Origin: an uncultured Treponema sp.
GTDB taxonomy: Bacteria > Spirochaetota > Spirochaetia > Treponematales > Treponemataceae
NCBI GenBank assembly: GCA_947166355.1
Contig: CAMVDX010000008.1
Location: forward strand, 33,773 to 97,772
Direction of reading: 5' to 3'
DNA: 64,000 bases
Positions 1 to 9,303 of this stretch are shown in pieces (position 1 is the first letter of the stretch; each line of letters opens with the position of its first letter). The notes under the pieces are model-generated. The model was given only the letters and a program-made list of their open reading frames with translations, was not told the DNA's origin and did not search any database. A program made the translations under genes and the position numbers.

Positions 1-47
1 ACACGAAAGGAAGTATGGCTACAAATTTTAAAATAGGAGCGCAATAA
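1..47 (+). CDS. 3' end of an upstream gene (partial)
   Basis: The third frame is open from the window edge to a TAA at 45-47 and reads as a tail ending in ATNFKIGAQ. It stops four bases before the next ATG, and the ribosome site AGGAGC (35-40) lies inside it, so the two genes look translationally coupled. Serine/threonine kinases of the downstream type often sit beside PP2C phosphatases, but these few residues do not show what this protein is. Another frame could also be the real one. Confidence 0.3.
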   Translation, partial: TKGSMATNFKIGAQ

Positions 48-50
48 AAT

Positions 51-2498
51 ATGACTTTCAATGGTAGTAACGGAAAAAGCTACAATACAGTAGAGCCTCC
101 TATTGGAAAAGGTGGAGAGGGGACTGTCTACAGAATTAGTGGCATACCAGATTATGTTATCAAAATATATAACAATGATAAGCGGACAGAGAGCAGACAT
201 AGAAAAATAATTGCTATGATTAATTCTCCGATGCCCTCTGATGCTATGGAACAGATTACATGGCCAAAGGATATTGTTTACGATAATGGACAATTTGTAG
301 GCTATGTCATGCCAGTTATTAATAATAATGAAGATCTGAATGTAATGTATTCAGATAAATATAATTGTACATTATCCGAATACATTACTATTGCAAAAAA
401 TTTGTGCTCGGCAATAAATTCTGTGCACAATGCAGGCCAAGTATGTGGTGATTTAAATCCTAAAAACATCAGTGTAGACCCGAAGCAAGGAAAAGTAACC
501 CTTGTTGACACAGATTCATATCACATCACAGATCCTAAAGATTCAAAGGTTTATAAATGTGTAATGGGGTTGCCCGAATATTTACCAAAAGAGATTCAGA
601 TGAAAATGAAAAATGGTATGAATTTGGAGAATGCTCCACTACCAACATTTACAAAATATTCAGATTTATTTGCTTTAGCAGTACACATTTTTGCTTTACT
701 TATGAATGGATGTCATCCATTTGCGTGTGCTGTTAATAATCACATAAATATAGGCTCTCTTTCAAATAGCCAGCCATCAGTTGTGGCTCCACAACCAATT
801 GAAAACATATGTAATGATTTTTTCCCATTTGTAAATAAAAAAAATGGAATCACGATACCTAAATATGCACCAGATTTTAACGTTTTGCCAGTAGATATTC
901 AAAACTTATTTATCCGTGCATTTGTAAAAGGCGGGAAAAATCCTACTGAGAGACCAGACACTATTGAATGGTATAACGCACTAACAATTATGCAAAGTAA
1001 TCTTAATACATGTACTGTTAATAATAATCACATGTATGCGAAACACCTTACAGAGTGCCCATGGTGTAAAGTACATGAAAAAATGAATCCATTTTTTAAT
1101 AACTTTGGACAACTCGGTATAGGAACAAAACTACAACAAGTTGCTTTTTCACCACAACCTCAGCAATTTACATCAAGTAGATCACCCTTGAACACTTTTA
1201 ATACACAACCTATAACAAGGAAATACAGTATTCTTACTAATACTGCGATCATTTTATTATTAACTTTTTTCTCATTATTCAGTTTTCATCAATATCAGAC
1301 AGACAACAGTGACTCTCCTGTTGGTACATATAAGCTTTATTCTACAACAATGGATGGAAATTTTTCATCCAAAAATCTTGCAAAAATTCATAAAAAAATG
1401 GGTTTGAGTGATGGAAAAGACTATTACACGGGAAACTTACATCTTAGACAAGATGGAACTGGAGTAATGACATTTGAAGGTGATAGTCGAACTATAACAT
1501 GGGATTCTGAAAAAATAAATGTACCTGGCGAGAATGAAATCTATAAATACAACTTAAAAGACAATAAATTTACAGTTTTTGTTACAGATGATACTACATT
1601 AGTATTTGAATCACAAAAAAATAGAATTTGGCTTATTATTGGTATTTTATTAGTAATAAGTTGCCTTATATATATAAATCTCAATACACTTCATAAATTT
1701 CGTAATGCATTAATTGTTTTTATGGTAATTATAATTGGTTTTGTGGTAATCAAGACAAAAGACAGTGCAAAGAAACAGTTGCCAGAATCTCAACAAACTA
1801 CTTTGCATAACAAAAAACAATTATCTACAACAATTAGTAATAAGAAAAATAAAACAGCTGATTCACAAAAACCAAGAAAAACAACAGTAACAGCTGAACC
1901 GGGAGAAACATTTTCTGTTACGAAATATGTGGCTCCTTCGGGATTAAATGTCCGTTCAAGTCCAGAGGCAGAAAATAAAGAAAATGTTATAGATGTACTT
2001 TCACAGAATTCTTTAGTATATCTTTCCGATAGTTCTAACGGTAAATATAAGGGATGGGTAAAAATAAAATATAAAGATTATACTCATATAGGTTGGGTAG
2101 ATGGAACATTACTTCGAGATTATATTATATCAAATATTCAGATTGGAAATCATGATAATAATGGCCATTGGATAACAGAGCCTGGAAATACATTATATGC
2201 ATCAACGATGGAACATTTAGGAATTACATTTGATTTTGATAGTTTAATTTACGCAGGTAATGAGTATCCATTTTACATAAAAATAATAAATCTTGAGAAA
2301 GGTTACATACAAGGTTCAAATATTCGTTCAGGATATAGTGCGGCAGTGACTGTATCAATTGAAAAAGGAAAACATAATTATGCACTTGGAACTTTTAGAA
2401 TCCAAAATTATTATTATATCTCGGGAGAGTGGCTAATCGAAATTTATTATAAAAACCTTGAAAAACCTATCGCATCAAAGTATTTTACATTATACTAA
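51..2498 (+). CDS. Membrane-anchored protein kinase-like protein with SH3 domain
   Basis: This 815-residue protein begins with a Ser/Thr kinase-like domain (about 10-300). The glycine loop GKGGEGTVY is at 19-27, a likely ATP lysine is K38, the catalytic loop is GDLNPKN (D134, N139), and DTD (D153) replaces the usual DFG, so the core looks catalytically competent. A short Cys pair (CPWC, near 340) follows, then a hydrophobic segment (about 393-410) and further membrane segments near 530-575. The C-terminal half holds a bacterial SH3-like domain (about 628-695, with GLNVRSSPE and GWVDGTLL) and an unassigned beta-rich tail. Kinases of this layout commonly travel with von Willebrand A and PP2C proteins in TerY-type modules, and a broken vWA gene follows directly. 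Start: ATG at 51 with AGGAGC upstream. Substrate unknown. The DNA is AT-richer than most of the window. Confidence 0.8.
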   Translation: MTFNGSNGKSYNTVEPPIGKGGEGTVYRISGIPDYVIKIYNNDKRTESRHRKIIAMINSPMPSDAMEQITWPKDIVYDNGQFVGYVMPVINNNEDLNVMYSDKYNCTLSEYITIAKNLCSAINSVHNAGQVCGDLNPKNISVDPKQGKVTLVDTDSYHITDPKDSKVYKCVMGLPEYLPKEIQMKMKNGMNLENAPLPTFTKYSDLFALAVHIFALLMNGCHPFACAVNNHINIGSLSNSQPSVVAPQPIENICNDFFPFVNKKNGITIPKYAPDFNVLPVDIQNLFIRAFVKGGKNPTERPDTIEWYNALTIMQSNLNTCTVNNNHMYAKHLTECPWCKVHEKMNPFFNNFGQLGIGTKLQQVAFSPQPQQFTSSRSPLNTFNTQPITRKYSILTNTAIILLLTFFSLFSFHQYQTDNSDSPVGTYKLYSTTMDGNFSSKNLAKIHKKMGLSDGKDYYTGNLHLRQDGTGVMTFEGDSRTITWDSEKINVPGENEIYKYNLKDNKFTVFVTDDTTLVFESQKNRIWLIIGILLVISCLIYINLNTLHKFRNALIVFMVIIIGFVVIKTKDSAKKQLPESQQTTLHNKKQLSTTISNKKNKTADSQKPRKTTVTAEPGETFSVTKYVAPSGLNVRSSPEAENKENVIDVLSQNSLVYLSDSSNGKYKGWVKIKYKDYTHIGWVDGTLLRDYIISNIQIGNHDNNGHWITEPGNTLYASTMEHLGITFDFDSLIYAGNEYPFYIKIINLEKGYIQGSNIRSGYSAAVTVSIEKGKHNYALGTFRIQNYYYISGEWLIEIYYKNLEKPIASKYFTLY

Positions 2499-2547
2499 AA
2501 CCAAAGATAGACATATTTATTCGGAAATATATTATCGAGAGAGGAAT

Positions 2548-2960
2548 GTGGAGATATTAAAAAAAATACGAACCATCGCTAATATATCAACAAGTATATT
2601 TTTTTTAATCGATACCTCTGGAAGTATGCAAGAAACTAAAATCGATATTGCAAACAAAGTAATTAGAAATCTTCTTGATAGCCATAATTTTATAAAAGCA
2701 TATGAATGGACTAATGACAAGATATAAGGAAAGCCTCTCAAAAATTCCTAAACCAATTCTTTTTAGTGAAATAAAAGGAAAAATGGATTATCGGGGGCTT
2801 TTAGCCTATGCAAAATTTCAGGGAAAAAGGTTTCAGATCTTACTCAAGCAGAGAAGAAAAAGTTTTACTCTTAGTAATTCTTACATCACAATTTCCCTCC
2901 GTCAGTTGTCCACCAGCCTACAAGGTGCACAAGGCAGTAATGCAGGAATATTTCGGTTAA
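2548..2960 (+). pseudogene. Frameshifted von Willebrand factor A domain gene
   Basis: A GTG at 2548, preceded by GAGAGG, opens a frame with FFLIDTSGSM, the metal-ion-dependent adhesion site (DxSxS) of vWA domains. That frame stops after WTNDKI near 2725. Similarity resumes in the next frame (DYRGLLAYAK, near 2785-2815) and then in the third frame (EKVLLLVILTSQFP, to a TAA at 2958-2960). All three frames in order are needed to rebuild one vWA-sized protein of about 135 residues, so the gene carries two frameshifts. It follows the kinase gene as expected for a TerY-type kinase/vWA pair. A sequencing error is possible, but two independent shifts favour true decay. Confidence 0.65.
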
Positions 2961-3012
2961 ATTATATGCAAAAACTAAAATTTTTATGCTATAATAAAAC
3001 AGAGGTAAGAGT

Positions 3013-3327
3013 ATGCCTGAACTAAAACGATTTGATGGAATTGTATATTCAGATAATCCAGAGCCTATGTTGACTGTTCTAGAAGTAAGGCACATGTACA
3101 GTGGTGTTTACCTGTTAAAGTTTTCAAACGGAGTTACAAAGCTTTTTGATACAACAATTCTTGAGGGAGAAGTCTTTGAACCTTTAAAGAATCCCGAAGT
3201 TTACGAAAACCCCAAAATAGAATATGGTATTGTAACCTGGAATAATGGCGAAATTGATTGTGCTCCTGAATATATGTATGAACATGGTTTTGTTTACAAC
3301 ACAGAGGATATTGTTACAGTAGCATAA
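3013..3327 (+). CDS. DUF2442 domain protein
   Basis: A 104-residue protein. Residues about 19-90 fit the DUF2442 pattern (LTVLEVRHMYSGVYLLKFSNG, then ILEGEVFEPLKNPEVYENPKIEYGIVTWNNGEIDCAPEYMY). GAGGTAAG lies just before the ATG and TATAAT lies at 2991-2996. The first ten residues, MPELKRFDGI, resemble the start of DUF4160 proteins, which usually are encoded immediately before DUF2442 genes. The gene may therefore be a deletion product joining the two. DUF4160/DUF2442 pairs have been suggested to be toxin-antitoxin-like, but no activity can be read here. A hairpin about 70 bases downstream could terminate it. Confidence 0.7.
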   Translation: MPELKRFDGIVYSDNPEPMLTVLEVRHMYSGVYLLKFSNGVTKLFDTTILEGEVFEPLKNPEVYENPKIEYGIVTWNNGEIDCAPEYMYEHGFVYNTEDIVTVA

Positions 3328-3393
3328 TAGTTTTATGTAATAAGATTTTACTTTCATATTAGGCTTTAAATTAAGGAACTTATAGAAAAAATA

Positions 3394-3426
3394 CCAGCTG
3401 CTTCTGATCGGCAGTTGTTGTTTTTC
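3394..3426 (+). terminator. Possible intrinsic terminator after the DUF2442 gene
   Basis: CAGCTGC and GCAGTTG (with a G-T pair) form a short stem around TTCTGATCG and are followed by TTGTTTTT. The stem is short, so it would be a modest terminator. Confidence 0.4.
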
Positions 3427-3527
3427 GTCGTTTTGTAAAGATATTTTTCGGCGTTTTGTAAATGGCCAAGAATATGACGAAACGTAGAATAGGATAGAGA
3501 CTGTCATTGTAAGCGCGAACTGTTTTT

Positions 3528-3872
3528 TTATATACCATTACTGTACATATCATCAATTCCAATCAGTTTACAGTTCTGTACATTTTTTCTTATAAAATCT
3601 GAAAAACCGCTGAGGGAGAAAAAGCAGACGAGTGGATTTGATACAAGCAGATATTTTATTTTATCCATCAGCTTTTCATACTCCATTTTATCAAACTGTG
3701 ATTTCTTGAATTTGCATTCACCGACGAGCAGAATATTTTTTGCGTTCTTTCCAAGCAAATCTATTTCTATCTGTTTTTGTTTTTTATCCTCATCAATTAC
3801 AGCTGTCTGATAATCAGTTACTTCTGTAAGCAGAGGAAAACCGTCTGTTCCTGCATGGCTAACCTCGATTTA
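3528..3872 (-). pseudogene. C-terminal fragment of a DUF234-type AAA+ ATPase
   Basis: On the minus strand the frame is open from a stop at 3870-3872 to the stop at 3528. It reads IEVSHAGTDGFPLLTEVTDYQ, then KQIEIDLLG and ILLVGECKF. The IEIDLLG...GECK spacing is the PD-(D/E)xK-like core found at the C terminus of DUF234 ATPases. The N-terminal P-loop ATPase part is absent and the next gene upstream is unrelated, so this is a truncated remnant of about 114 residues. No convincing start codon is present. It probably belongs to the same eroded island as the vWA pseudogene. Confidence 0.6.
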
Positions 3873-3883
3873 TCCAAATAGTT

Positions 3884-3922
3884 TTAACCGAAATACATTT
3901 AGGCGAAATTCATTTCGGTTAA
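3884..3922. repeat. Perfect 11-bp inverted repeat
   Basis: TTAACCGAAAT (3884-3894) and ATTTCGGTTAA (3912-3922) are exact inverted copies around a 17-base loop. It lies at the boundary between the AT-rich island and the tautomerase gene. It has no T-tract typical of a terminator, so it may be an operator or a scar. Nothing else was recognised in 3873-4011 apart from a weak GCCTG/CAGGC stem near 3979-4006 that could terminate the tautomerase transcript. Confidence 0.5.
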
Positions 3923-4011
3923 CTCATGTTATAATTATGTTTCATTTAAAATCAAGATTATTCTTATCATAATGTTCCCTGATAAAGCCTGACCTTTTTT
4001 TTGAGCAGGCA

Positions 4012-4368
4012 TTATTTCTGATTCCCGCCCATGCCCCAGTTTTCGAGTGGCGGTTCATTCATCACAATAAAAACATCGGTCGCGGCAATGCCAAGTTTTT
4101 CGCAGAGCAGGCCGGTGATTTTTTCGATTGCAACTTTTTTCTGCTCGCGGCTTCTTCCCGGAAAAATTGTGAGTTCAACAATCATAAAGTTTTCGGTTTT
4201 TCCTTCCGGCGCGTCCCAGTTAGTCTTATCGAATTCTTCAATCCGCTGGAACCTGTCCCAGTCGGCAATTCCAAAGGCGGCTATCAAACCTTCATGTATG
4301 CAATCAAAAAGAGTCTTCTTAAATTCGGGCGTTTTCCCGGCAAGCATATTCACTTTTACTAACGGCAT
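4012..4368 (-). CDS. Tautomerase-fold protein (4-oxalocrotonate tautomerase/MIF type)
   Basis: A 118-residue protein starting MPLVKVNML, so the catalytic Pro-1 of tautomerases would be exposed after methionine removal. The family pattern continues with KTPEFKKTLFDCIHEGL, an ELTIFPGRSREQKK segment and the ending FIVMNEPPLENWGMGG, as in the longer Tautomerase_2/3 type rather than the ~62-residue 4-OT monomers. It should be cytoplasmic. The substrate cannot be told from sequence. The start is 13 bases downstream of the stop of the radical SAM gene, so the two are probably co-transcribed on the minus strand. Confidence 0.8.
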   Translation of the reverse strand: MPLVKVNMLAGKTPEFKKTLFDCIHEGLIAAFGIADWDRFQRIEEFDKTNWDAPEGKTENFMIVELTIFPGRSREQKKVAIEKITGLLCEKLGIAATDVFIVMNEPPLENWGMGGNQK

Positions 4369-4381
4369 AATTTTCCTCTAA

Positions 4382-6292
4382 TTACTTATATCTTATCAGC
4401 ACTTTCGTGTGCCCTTTTTCCTTTTCTGGTTTCTCAGCAAGTACATTATACTCAAACTCTTCATATTCCGTAATCGCAAAACCAATCCGAGAGTTCTCGA
4501 GCAGTCCGTTTTCTTCAAGAAGGCGACGATGTCTGTCTTTATCATAATGATGTTTATACCATTCCGGAAAGTTTCCTTTTTTACCAGCCCTCACAAAGTC
4601 GTAGCGGAGTAAATCGTAAATCAGATTTTTGTCGAGTACACAATCGCAGACATCTCCAGCACCGACCATGTTAGTCGCATCAAACACCCCGTTATTTTCC
4701 TTCATCACAAAATCACAAAGAAGCTCAAACCAGTAAGTCTCTCTTCTCGCCTGGTCAAAAGCACACACTCCACGACCATATTCCACAAGAGCAGATAAAA
4801 ACTTCCAGGGACTAACCATTCTGAAAACATAATTCATCACACAGGCAAAGCTTCCCTTATTCCAGTAAGCGTCGGTGACAGTTTCCATATCCTTCAAAAA
4901 AGCAATATCCTCAAACGACAGATATGGCGTAGAAAAAGTTTCGTAAGCAGGACTTTCCATCCACTTCCAGCCGTTTTCCTTTGCGTACTTTTCCATCTGA
5001 GTACCGCCAAGAATTTTCAAAAATCCCAGCTGCAAAGCATCCGGCCGTAAGTCCATCACAAAATCATAACTGTGTCCAAAGCTTTCCAAATCCTCATAAG
5101 GAAGACCCGCAATCAAGTCCAGATGCTGATGGATTGTTCTCGGAATCCGCCTGACTTTTGCTGCAAGCGCCTCCACATTTGCTGAACGGTTAATGGCCGC
5201 CAGCGTTTTTTTATTAGCCGACTGAACGCCCATTTCGAACTGCATCATGCCTTCTGGAATTTTCTGCAAAAAGTCCAGCGCCTTCTCAGAAAGATACTCT
5301 GCTTCAATTTCAAAATGAAACATGGTCTTTCCGTTGTGATGCTTCATAATATAATCCCAGATTCCAATATAATGATTTTCATCAAGGTTGTAAGTACGGT
5401 CCACAAATTTTACAAGCTTGATATTGTTGTCTAAAAAAATCTGAAGCTCGCTGCAAGCTCGCTCAAGGCTCTTAAATCTCACCCGCTTATCAACAGAAGA
5501 AAGACAGTAGGAACACGAAAAAGGACAACCCCTGCTCGACTCGTAATAATAGATTTTATGATCCGGATCCGCAGTGCCCGCCACTATCTCAGGATAAGGA
5601 AAAGGTATATCATCAAGATTACAAATTAAATCGCGGTTCCCCGTAAAGGCAATTTCCTCGCCGGAATCACAAACCTCACCGGCACTTTCGACATCACTGG
5701 CACCCCCGGCATTTTTTGCCCCCTCGCGCGCTGCTTCCTCTTTTCTGTAATAAATCCCCTTTATATCAGCCAGTCTTGAAAGCAGACTTTTTGGCGTCCC
5801 CGCACACTCAGTTATCATCTCCCGAAAGGTCTCTTCACCTTCACCAAAGATAACAAAGTCCAGAGCCGGAATATTCATTAAATATTTTTTTGCGCCGTAT
5901 CCAAACTCAGGACCGCCCGCCCCCAACACGCAGCCCGGTATAATCTTTTTAATTTCAGGCAACAGCTTGCACACATACTCAGCATTCCAGATGTAAGTAG
6001 AAAAAAGAATCCAGTCGGCGGCACTTGCCGCAATCCCGCGGAGCACTTCCCCCACCGGCTGATTTATTGTATATTCGGCAAGCTGGATTTCCGGGCAAAC
6101 TGGGCAGACTCCCCTACCCTTCCACCTACCCTCCCCTGCCGGATTTCTGTCGCATATCACATCGCCCGCACCGGCAGACTTCACTCCCCTCGCCTTATTC
6201 CCACAGAATTTTTCCGCATAATTTTTCAAATCACGAATGGCGAGGTTTGTGTGCATGTAGCTGGCATTTACCGAAACAAGAAGTATTTTCAT
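4382..6292 (-). CDS. B12-binding radical SAM protein with DUF4080 domain
   Basis: A 636-residue protein. The N terminus (MKILLVSVNASYMHTNLAIR) begins a cobalamin-binding fold (about 1-165, including GAGGPEFGYGAKKYL and FGEGEE). The radical SAM domain starts near 255, with the CxxxCxxC cluster motif CPFSCSYC that binds [4Fe-4S] and S-adenosylmethionine. The C-terminal ~200 residues match the DUF4080 architecture. Compared with relatives there are two Gly/Ala-rich insertions (about 35-65 and 188-212). The chemistry of DUF4080 proteins is not established; methyl or carbon-skeleton transfer is only a family-based guess. It lies between the tautomerase and histidine phosphatase genes on the same strand with 13-26 base gaps, which suggests one operon. 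Confidence 0.85.
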   Translation of the reverse strand: MKILLVSVNASYMHTNLAIRDLKNYAEKFCGNKARGVKSAGAGDVICDRNPAGEGRWKGRGVCPVCPEIQLAEYTINQPVGEVLRGIAASAADWILFSTYIWNAEYVCKLLPEIKKIIPGCVLGAGGPEFGYGAKKYLMNIPALDFVIFGEGEETFREMITECAGTPKSLLSRLADIKGIYYRKEEAAREGAKNAGGASDVESAGEVCDSGEEIAFTGNRDLICNLDDIPFPYPEIVAGTADPDHKIYYYESSRGCPFSCSYCLSSVDKRVRFKSLERACSELQIFLDNNIKLVKFVDRTYNLDENHYIGIWDYIMKHHNGKTMFHFEIEAEYLSEKALDFLQKIPEGMMQFEMGVQSANKKTLAAINRSANVEALAAKVRRIPRTIHQHLDLIAGLPYEDLESFGHSYDFVMDLRPDALQLGFLKILGGTQMEKYAKENGWKWMESPAYETFSTPYLSFEDIAFLKDMETVTDAYWNKGSFACVMNYVFRMVSPWKFLSALVEYGRGVCAFDQARRETYWFELLCDFVMKENNGVFDATNMVGAGDVCDCVLDKNLIYDLLRYDFVRAGKKGNFPEWYKHHYDKDRHRRLLEENGLLENSRIGFAITEYEEFEYNVLAEKPEKEKGHTKVLIRYK

Positions 6293-6318
6293 TTTATCTG
6301 CAAAGGCTCCTGTCAGCC

Positions 6319-7008
6319 CTAATTACTCTTCTGCTGAATTTTCAGTTCGTCACCCAGCCCTTTGATATGAGTCGCATCGTTAAACAATTCAACTCTCGCG
6401 TGAACATACTCGCCAGCCCGTGACGGAAAATCTACCGAAATCACAGAAGTATAAGTATAAGGAAAAACGCAGAGCACATAAGGAAACGGCAGCGACAAAA
6501 TGTGAGCCAGAGCTGCCCCGCCTGAACCTCCGTGACTAAAAAGCGCAATAGTTTTGTCATTTTTCTGATTACAGAAAAATCTTCGGCCTTCGTGGCGGTA
6601 GCCCTGCCCTGCCAGAAAATCATCTATGCCAGCCGCAACTTTCTCGTAACACGGCATAACAGTATTGTTTTTAAAATAAGGATGCTCGCGCCAGTCATGC
6701 ACAAAAAAATCAAAATTGTCTTCATTGAGCATTCTGTCGGCAAGGGTCCAGATATGCCCGTCATTCGGCACTCCTTCCCCACCCCACGAAATCTCACGCA
6801 TAAAATCGAGTGTGGTAATTTTCTGCCCGAGCAGCCTGGCCGTATACCCCGCCGTTTCCTGAGCCCGCCCAAGCGGCGACGCATAAATCTCGCAGATGTT
6901 TTCACCCGCCAGTCTTTTTGCAGCCGCCTCAGCCTGTAGCCGACCGGTCGGAGTAAGGCAGTCGTTTATATAATCCGGTTCACCATGGCGAACAAATAAA
7001 AATCTCAT
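6319..7008 (-). CDS. Histidine phosphatase (phosphoglycerate mutase-like) protein
   Basis: A 229-residue protein with the RHG signature at the start (MRFLFVRHGEPDY; catalytic His8), a second arginine/glutamate segment (IYASPLGRAQETA), and the second catalytic histidine in ALFSHGGSGGA. This is the branch 1 histidine phosphatase fold. The C-terminal part (about 170-225) is longer than in CobC/GpmB enzymes and carries its own beta-rich segment. The substrate could be a small phosphate ester or a phosphoprotein; the sequence does not decide. It starts 34 bases downstream of the cyclase gene and is followed closely by the radical SAM gene. Confidence 0.85.
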   Translation of the reverse strand: MRFLFVRHGEPDYINDCLTPTGRLQAEAAAKRLAGENICEIYASPLGRAQETAGYTARLLGQKITTLDFMREISWGGEGVPNDGHIWTLADRMLNEDNFDFFVHDWREHPYFKNNTVMPCYEKVAAGIDDFLAGQGYRHEGRRFFCNQKNDKTIALFSHGGSGGAALAHILSLPFPYVLCVFPYTYTSVISVDFPSRAGEYVHARVELFNDATHIKGLGDELKIQQKSN

Positions 7009-7042
7009 TTTTTAATACCCCTATATACCCCGTCACCCGCTT

Positions 7043-9157
7043 CTACAAGAAGTAAGTCTTCATCAAACCTTTTCCTTTTACATCAATTTCAGAATTTTCG
7101 CTGTACTGGTAACGGCTGATAGTCTGGTCTTTTGTCGTTTCGGTTACATGGATTTTCATAGGATGTCCTGTACTTTCCATTCGGCTTGCAACATTTACAG
7201 TGTCGCCCCAGATATCATAAATAAATTTTGTTTTTCCGATTACACCCGCAACAACCGGACCGGAATTTACACCAAGCCTTATCATCAGCTTGATATTTGA
7301 TTTTTCGTTGAAAGCTTCAACATCCTCGAGAAGCCCTTTAGCAAATCGCATCATTCTTAAGGCACCGTCATTATACTCTTCTTCGGTAAGGCCCGCTGCT
7401 GCCATGTAAGCGTCTCCAATTGTTTTGATTTTTTCAATGCCTTCGCGCTGGGCACGTTCATCAAACATTGTAAACATTTTGTTGAGCATGGTAACAACTT
7501 CTTCCGCAGTCATTTCGCCACTGATTTTTGTAAAGCCAACAATATCCGTAAACAAAACCGTAACGTTCGGATACTCTTTAGCTATAGTTTTTTCAGGATG
7601 ATCCGTAAGCTCCTTTGCAATTTCCTTTGGAAGAATATTCAAAAGAAGATTTTCGGAGCGGTTCTTTTCTGCCTCAAGTTCCTTTGTTCTTTCTTTTACA
7701 GTATTTTCCAGCTTCTGATTTTCCTCTTCTACCCGAATAAGCTTTCCTTCAAAAAGTGCAATTGTTGTAGAAATAATAAAGACCACAACAATCAGTGAAA
7801 GGAAAATATTAAAAAACTTATTTGTAAGCGGCTTGAGAATACTTGAATAAGTGAAAATGATTTTTTCTTCCAGCGGCTGATAGCTATGCGGCGTATACAT
7901 AATACAGCCAAAGCCCAGAGTCTTTAACGGAGTGATTGTGTAAAAATCTTCACCGTGAATATTTTCCGCATCTTCTGCGTGCGGCTTTTTGACATTTAAT
8001 GCTCCATCAGAAAGTGCAAAAGTTCCGTTCCATGGCCCCGGGTCAATTGAACAGCCCGCCGGAATCGCAATTGAAAAATTCCAGTCTGTAATAATTGTGC
8101 TGCTCATGTTGTTGAAAATCACACCGTCAAACTGAGCTCCAGTTCTGTCAGGATCTCCTTCATCAACCCAGTGCTTTTCTGCATTTCGGGCAAAGGTGAC
8201 ACATACAGCTCTTGAAGAATCATTTTCTGTATAAGGCTTTTCGATTGTAAGAGTTTTTTCCGGCATTGCTATACCCCGAATTGAAATAATCAGAAGTATC
8301 ACAAGCACCCCACCAAGGCTTATAGAAAGAGTCTGCCAGAAATGACTTCTTCTAACTCTTTTTTTAGTTTCCGGCGAAGCAACTTCTGCCTTGTAAACCG
8401 GGCTCATAATTTTTTGTGCACTGTCACCCGAATAAAATTCCAGCTCCATCATTTTAATAGAAGAATAAAAGAGATGAAGCGCTCCCAAACCGAGGGAAAT
8501 GTTAATCCATGAAAATCCGTAGGATACAAGAATCAAAAAGACACCAATCAACGGAAGCGCAAAATAAAGTAGAAGAGAAACAAAAGCATTTACCGGCATC
8601 TTTTTTCTGTTCTGCAAAAGTACAGTAAGAGTGATAAGACCAGGCAAAAGTCCGAGCCCTACACCAAGCGGAAACAAGGTATTTCTGTGATAAAGATTAT
8701 TCTCATCAAAATAATAGAAAAGATTTGTAAACTGACTGATAACAATAAGACAGATGCCTGCAACACACAAAAAGAGAACTACAAAAAGCTGAACTGGAAT
8801 ACCATTTTTAATAGAAGTCTTTGGATGAAAAATCAGTCCCAGACTAAGACGCGACTGCTTAATAAATTCACAAACGTAAAAACAGAAGAAAAAGGAAATC
8901 GAAAAATTGCAGATATAAACAAACAGATTACTCAGGCGCACCATATACCAGCCGACCGCACTTGTGTTTCCGCGAAAAATATAAGCAAGCGCATCAAAAA
9001 GAAGCATACAACCTGTAAACAGTTCAACAAAGATAAGCGTACGCCGGCCATTCTGCTTAAGCTGATGACCAGACCACAAAAAAATCCCTACCTGGAAACA
9101 GAAAAATGAAAGAAAAATAAGAGATGAAATACTGATAGTTCTAATAAGGTCAGACAC
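7043..9157 (-). CDS. Membrane adenylate cyclase with extracytoplasmic carbohydrate-binding-like domain
   Basis: This 704-residue protein has about seven N-terminal membrane helices (8-240), another helix (about 278-296), an exported domain (about 305-440), a final helix (about 449-469), a coiled coil (475-505) and a class III cyclase domain (530-704). The catalytic domain has the metal site FTDIVGFT, and KTIGDAYMA and DIWGDTVNVASR carry Lys and Asp at the base-selecting positions, which predicts ATP rather than GTP. The exported domain (GAQFDGVIFNN, TDWNFSIAIPAG, PWNGTF, ITPLKTLGFGCI) resembles the CBM2-like cellulose-binding fold. A sensor linking polysaccharide binding to cAMP is therefore inferred. 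Start is GTG at 9157 with AAGGGG upstream. Confidence 0.8.
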   Translation of the reverse strand: MSDLIRTISISSLIFLSFFCFQVGIFLWSGHQLKQNGRRTLIFVELFTGCMLLFDALAYIFRGNTSAVGWYMVRLSNLFVYICNFSISFFFCFYVCEFIKQSRLSLGLIFHPKTSIKNGIPVQLFVVLFLCVAGICLIVISQFTNLFYYFDENNLYHRNTLFPLGVGLGLLPGLITLTVLLQNRKKMPVNAFVSLLLYFALPLIGVFLILVSYGFSWINISLGLGALHLFYSSIKMMELEFYSGDSAQKIMSPVYKAEVASPETKKRVRRSHFWQTLSISLGGVLVILLIISIRGIAMPEKTLTIEKPYTENDSSRAVCVTFARNAEKHWVDEGDPDRTGAQFDGVIFNNMSSTIITDWNFSIAIPAGCSIDPGPWNGTFALSDGALNVKKPHAEDAENIHGEDFYTITPLKTLGFGCIMYTPHSYQPLEEKIIFTYSSILKPLTNKFFNIFLSLIVVVFIISTTIALFEGKLIRVEEENQKLENTVKERTKELEAEKNRSENLLLNILPKEIAKELTDHPEKTIAKEYPNVTVLFTDIVGFTKISGEMTAEEVVTMLNKMFTMFDERAQREGIEKIKTIGDAYMAAAGLTEEEYNDGALRMMRFAKGLLEDVEAFNEKSNIKLMIRLGVNSGPVVAGVIGKTKFIYDIWGDTVNVASRMESTGHPMKIHVTETTKDQTISRYQYSENSEIDVKGKGLMKTYFL

Positions 9158-9303
9158 GAAATAAACCCCTTAAAAAATTTACATATAATTATAAGGGTAA
9201 AAGTCGAATTTTAATAGAGGAAAAAGTTATTATTTATATTCGGGCAAAGCCAGAAGTTGCAGCTACAATGTCAGTTCCGTCTGCAATGCCACAGTAAAAT
9301 ACA

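Noticed and set aside
3184..3562. Small minus-strand reading frames downstream of the DUF2442 gene
   Set aside because: They overlap the coding gene or the hairpin, have no ribosome sites and show low-complexity aromatic-rich translations. They are treated as chance frames.
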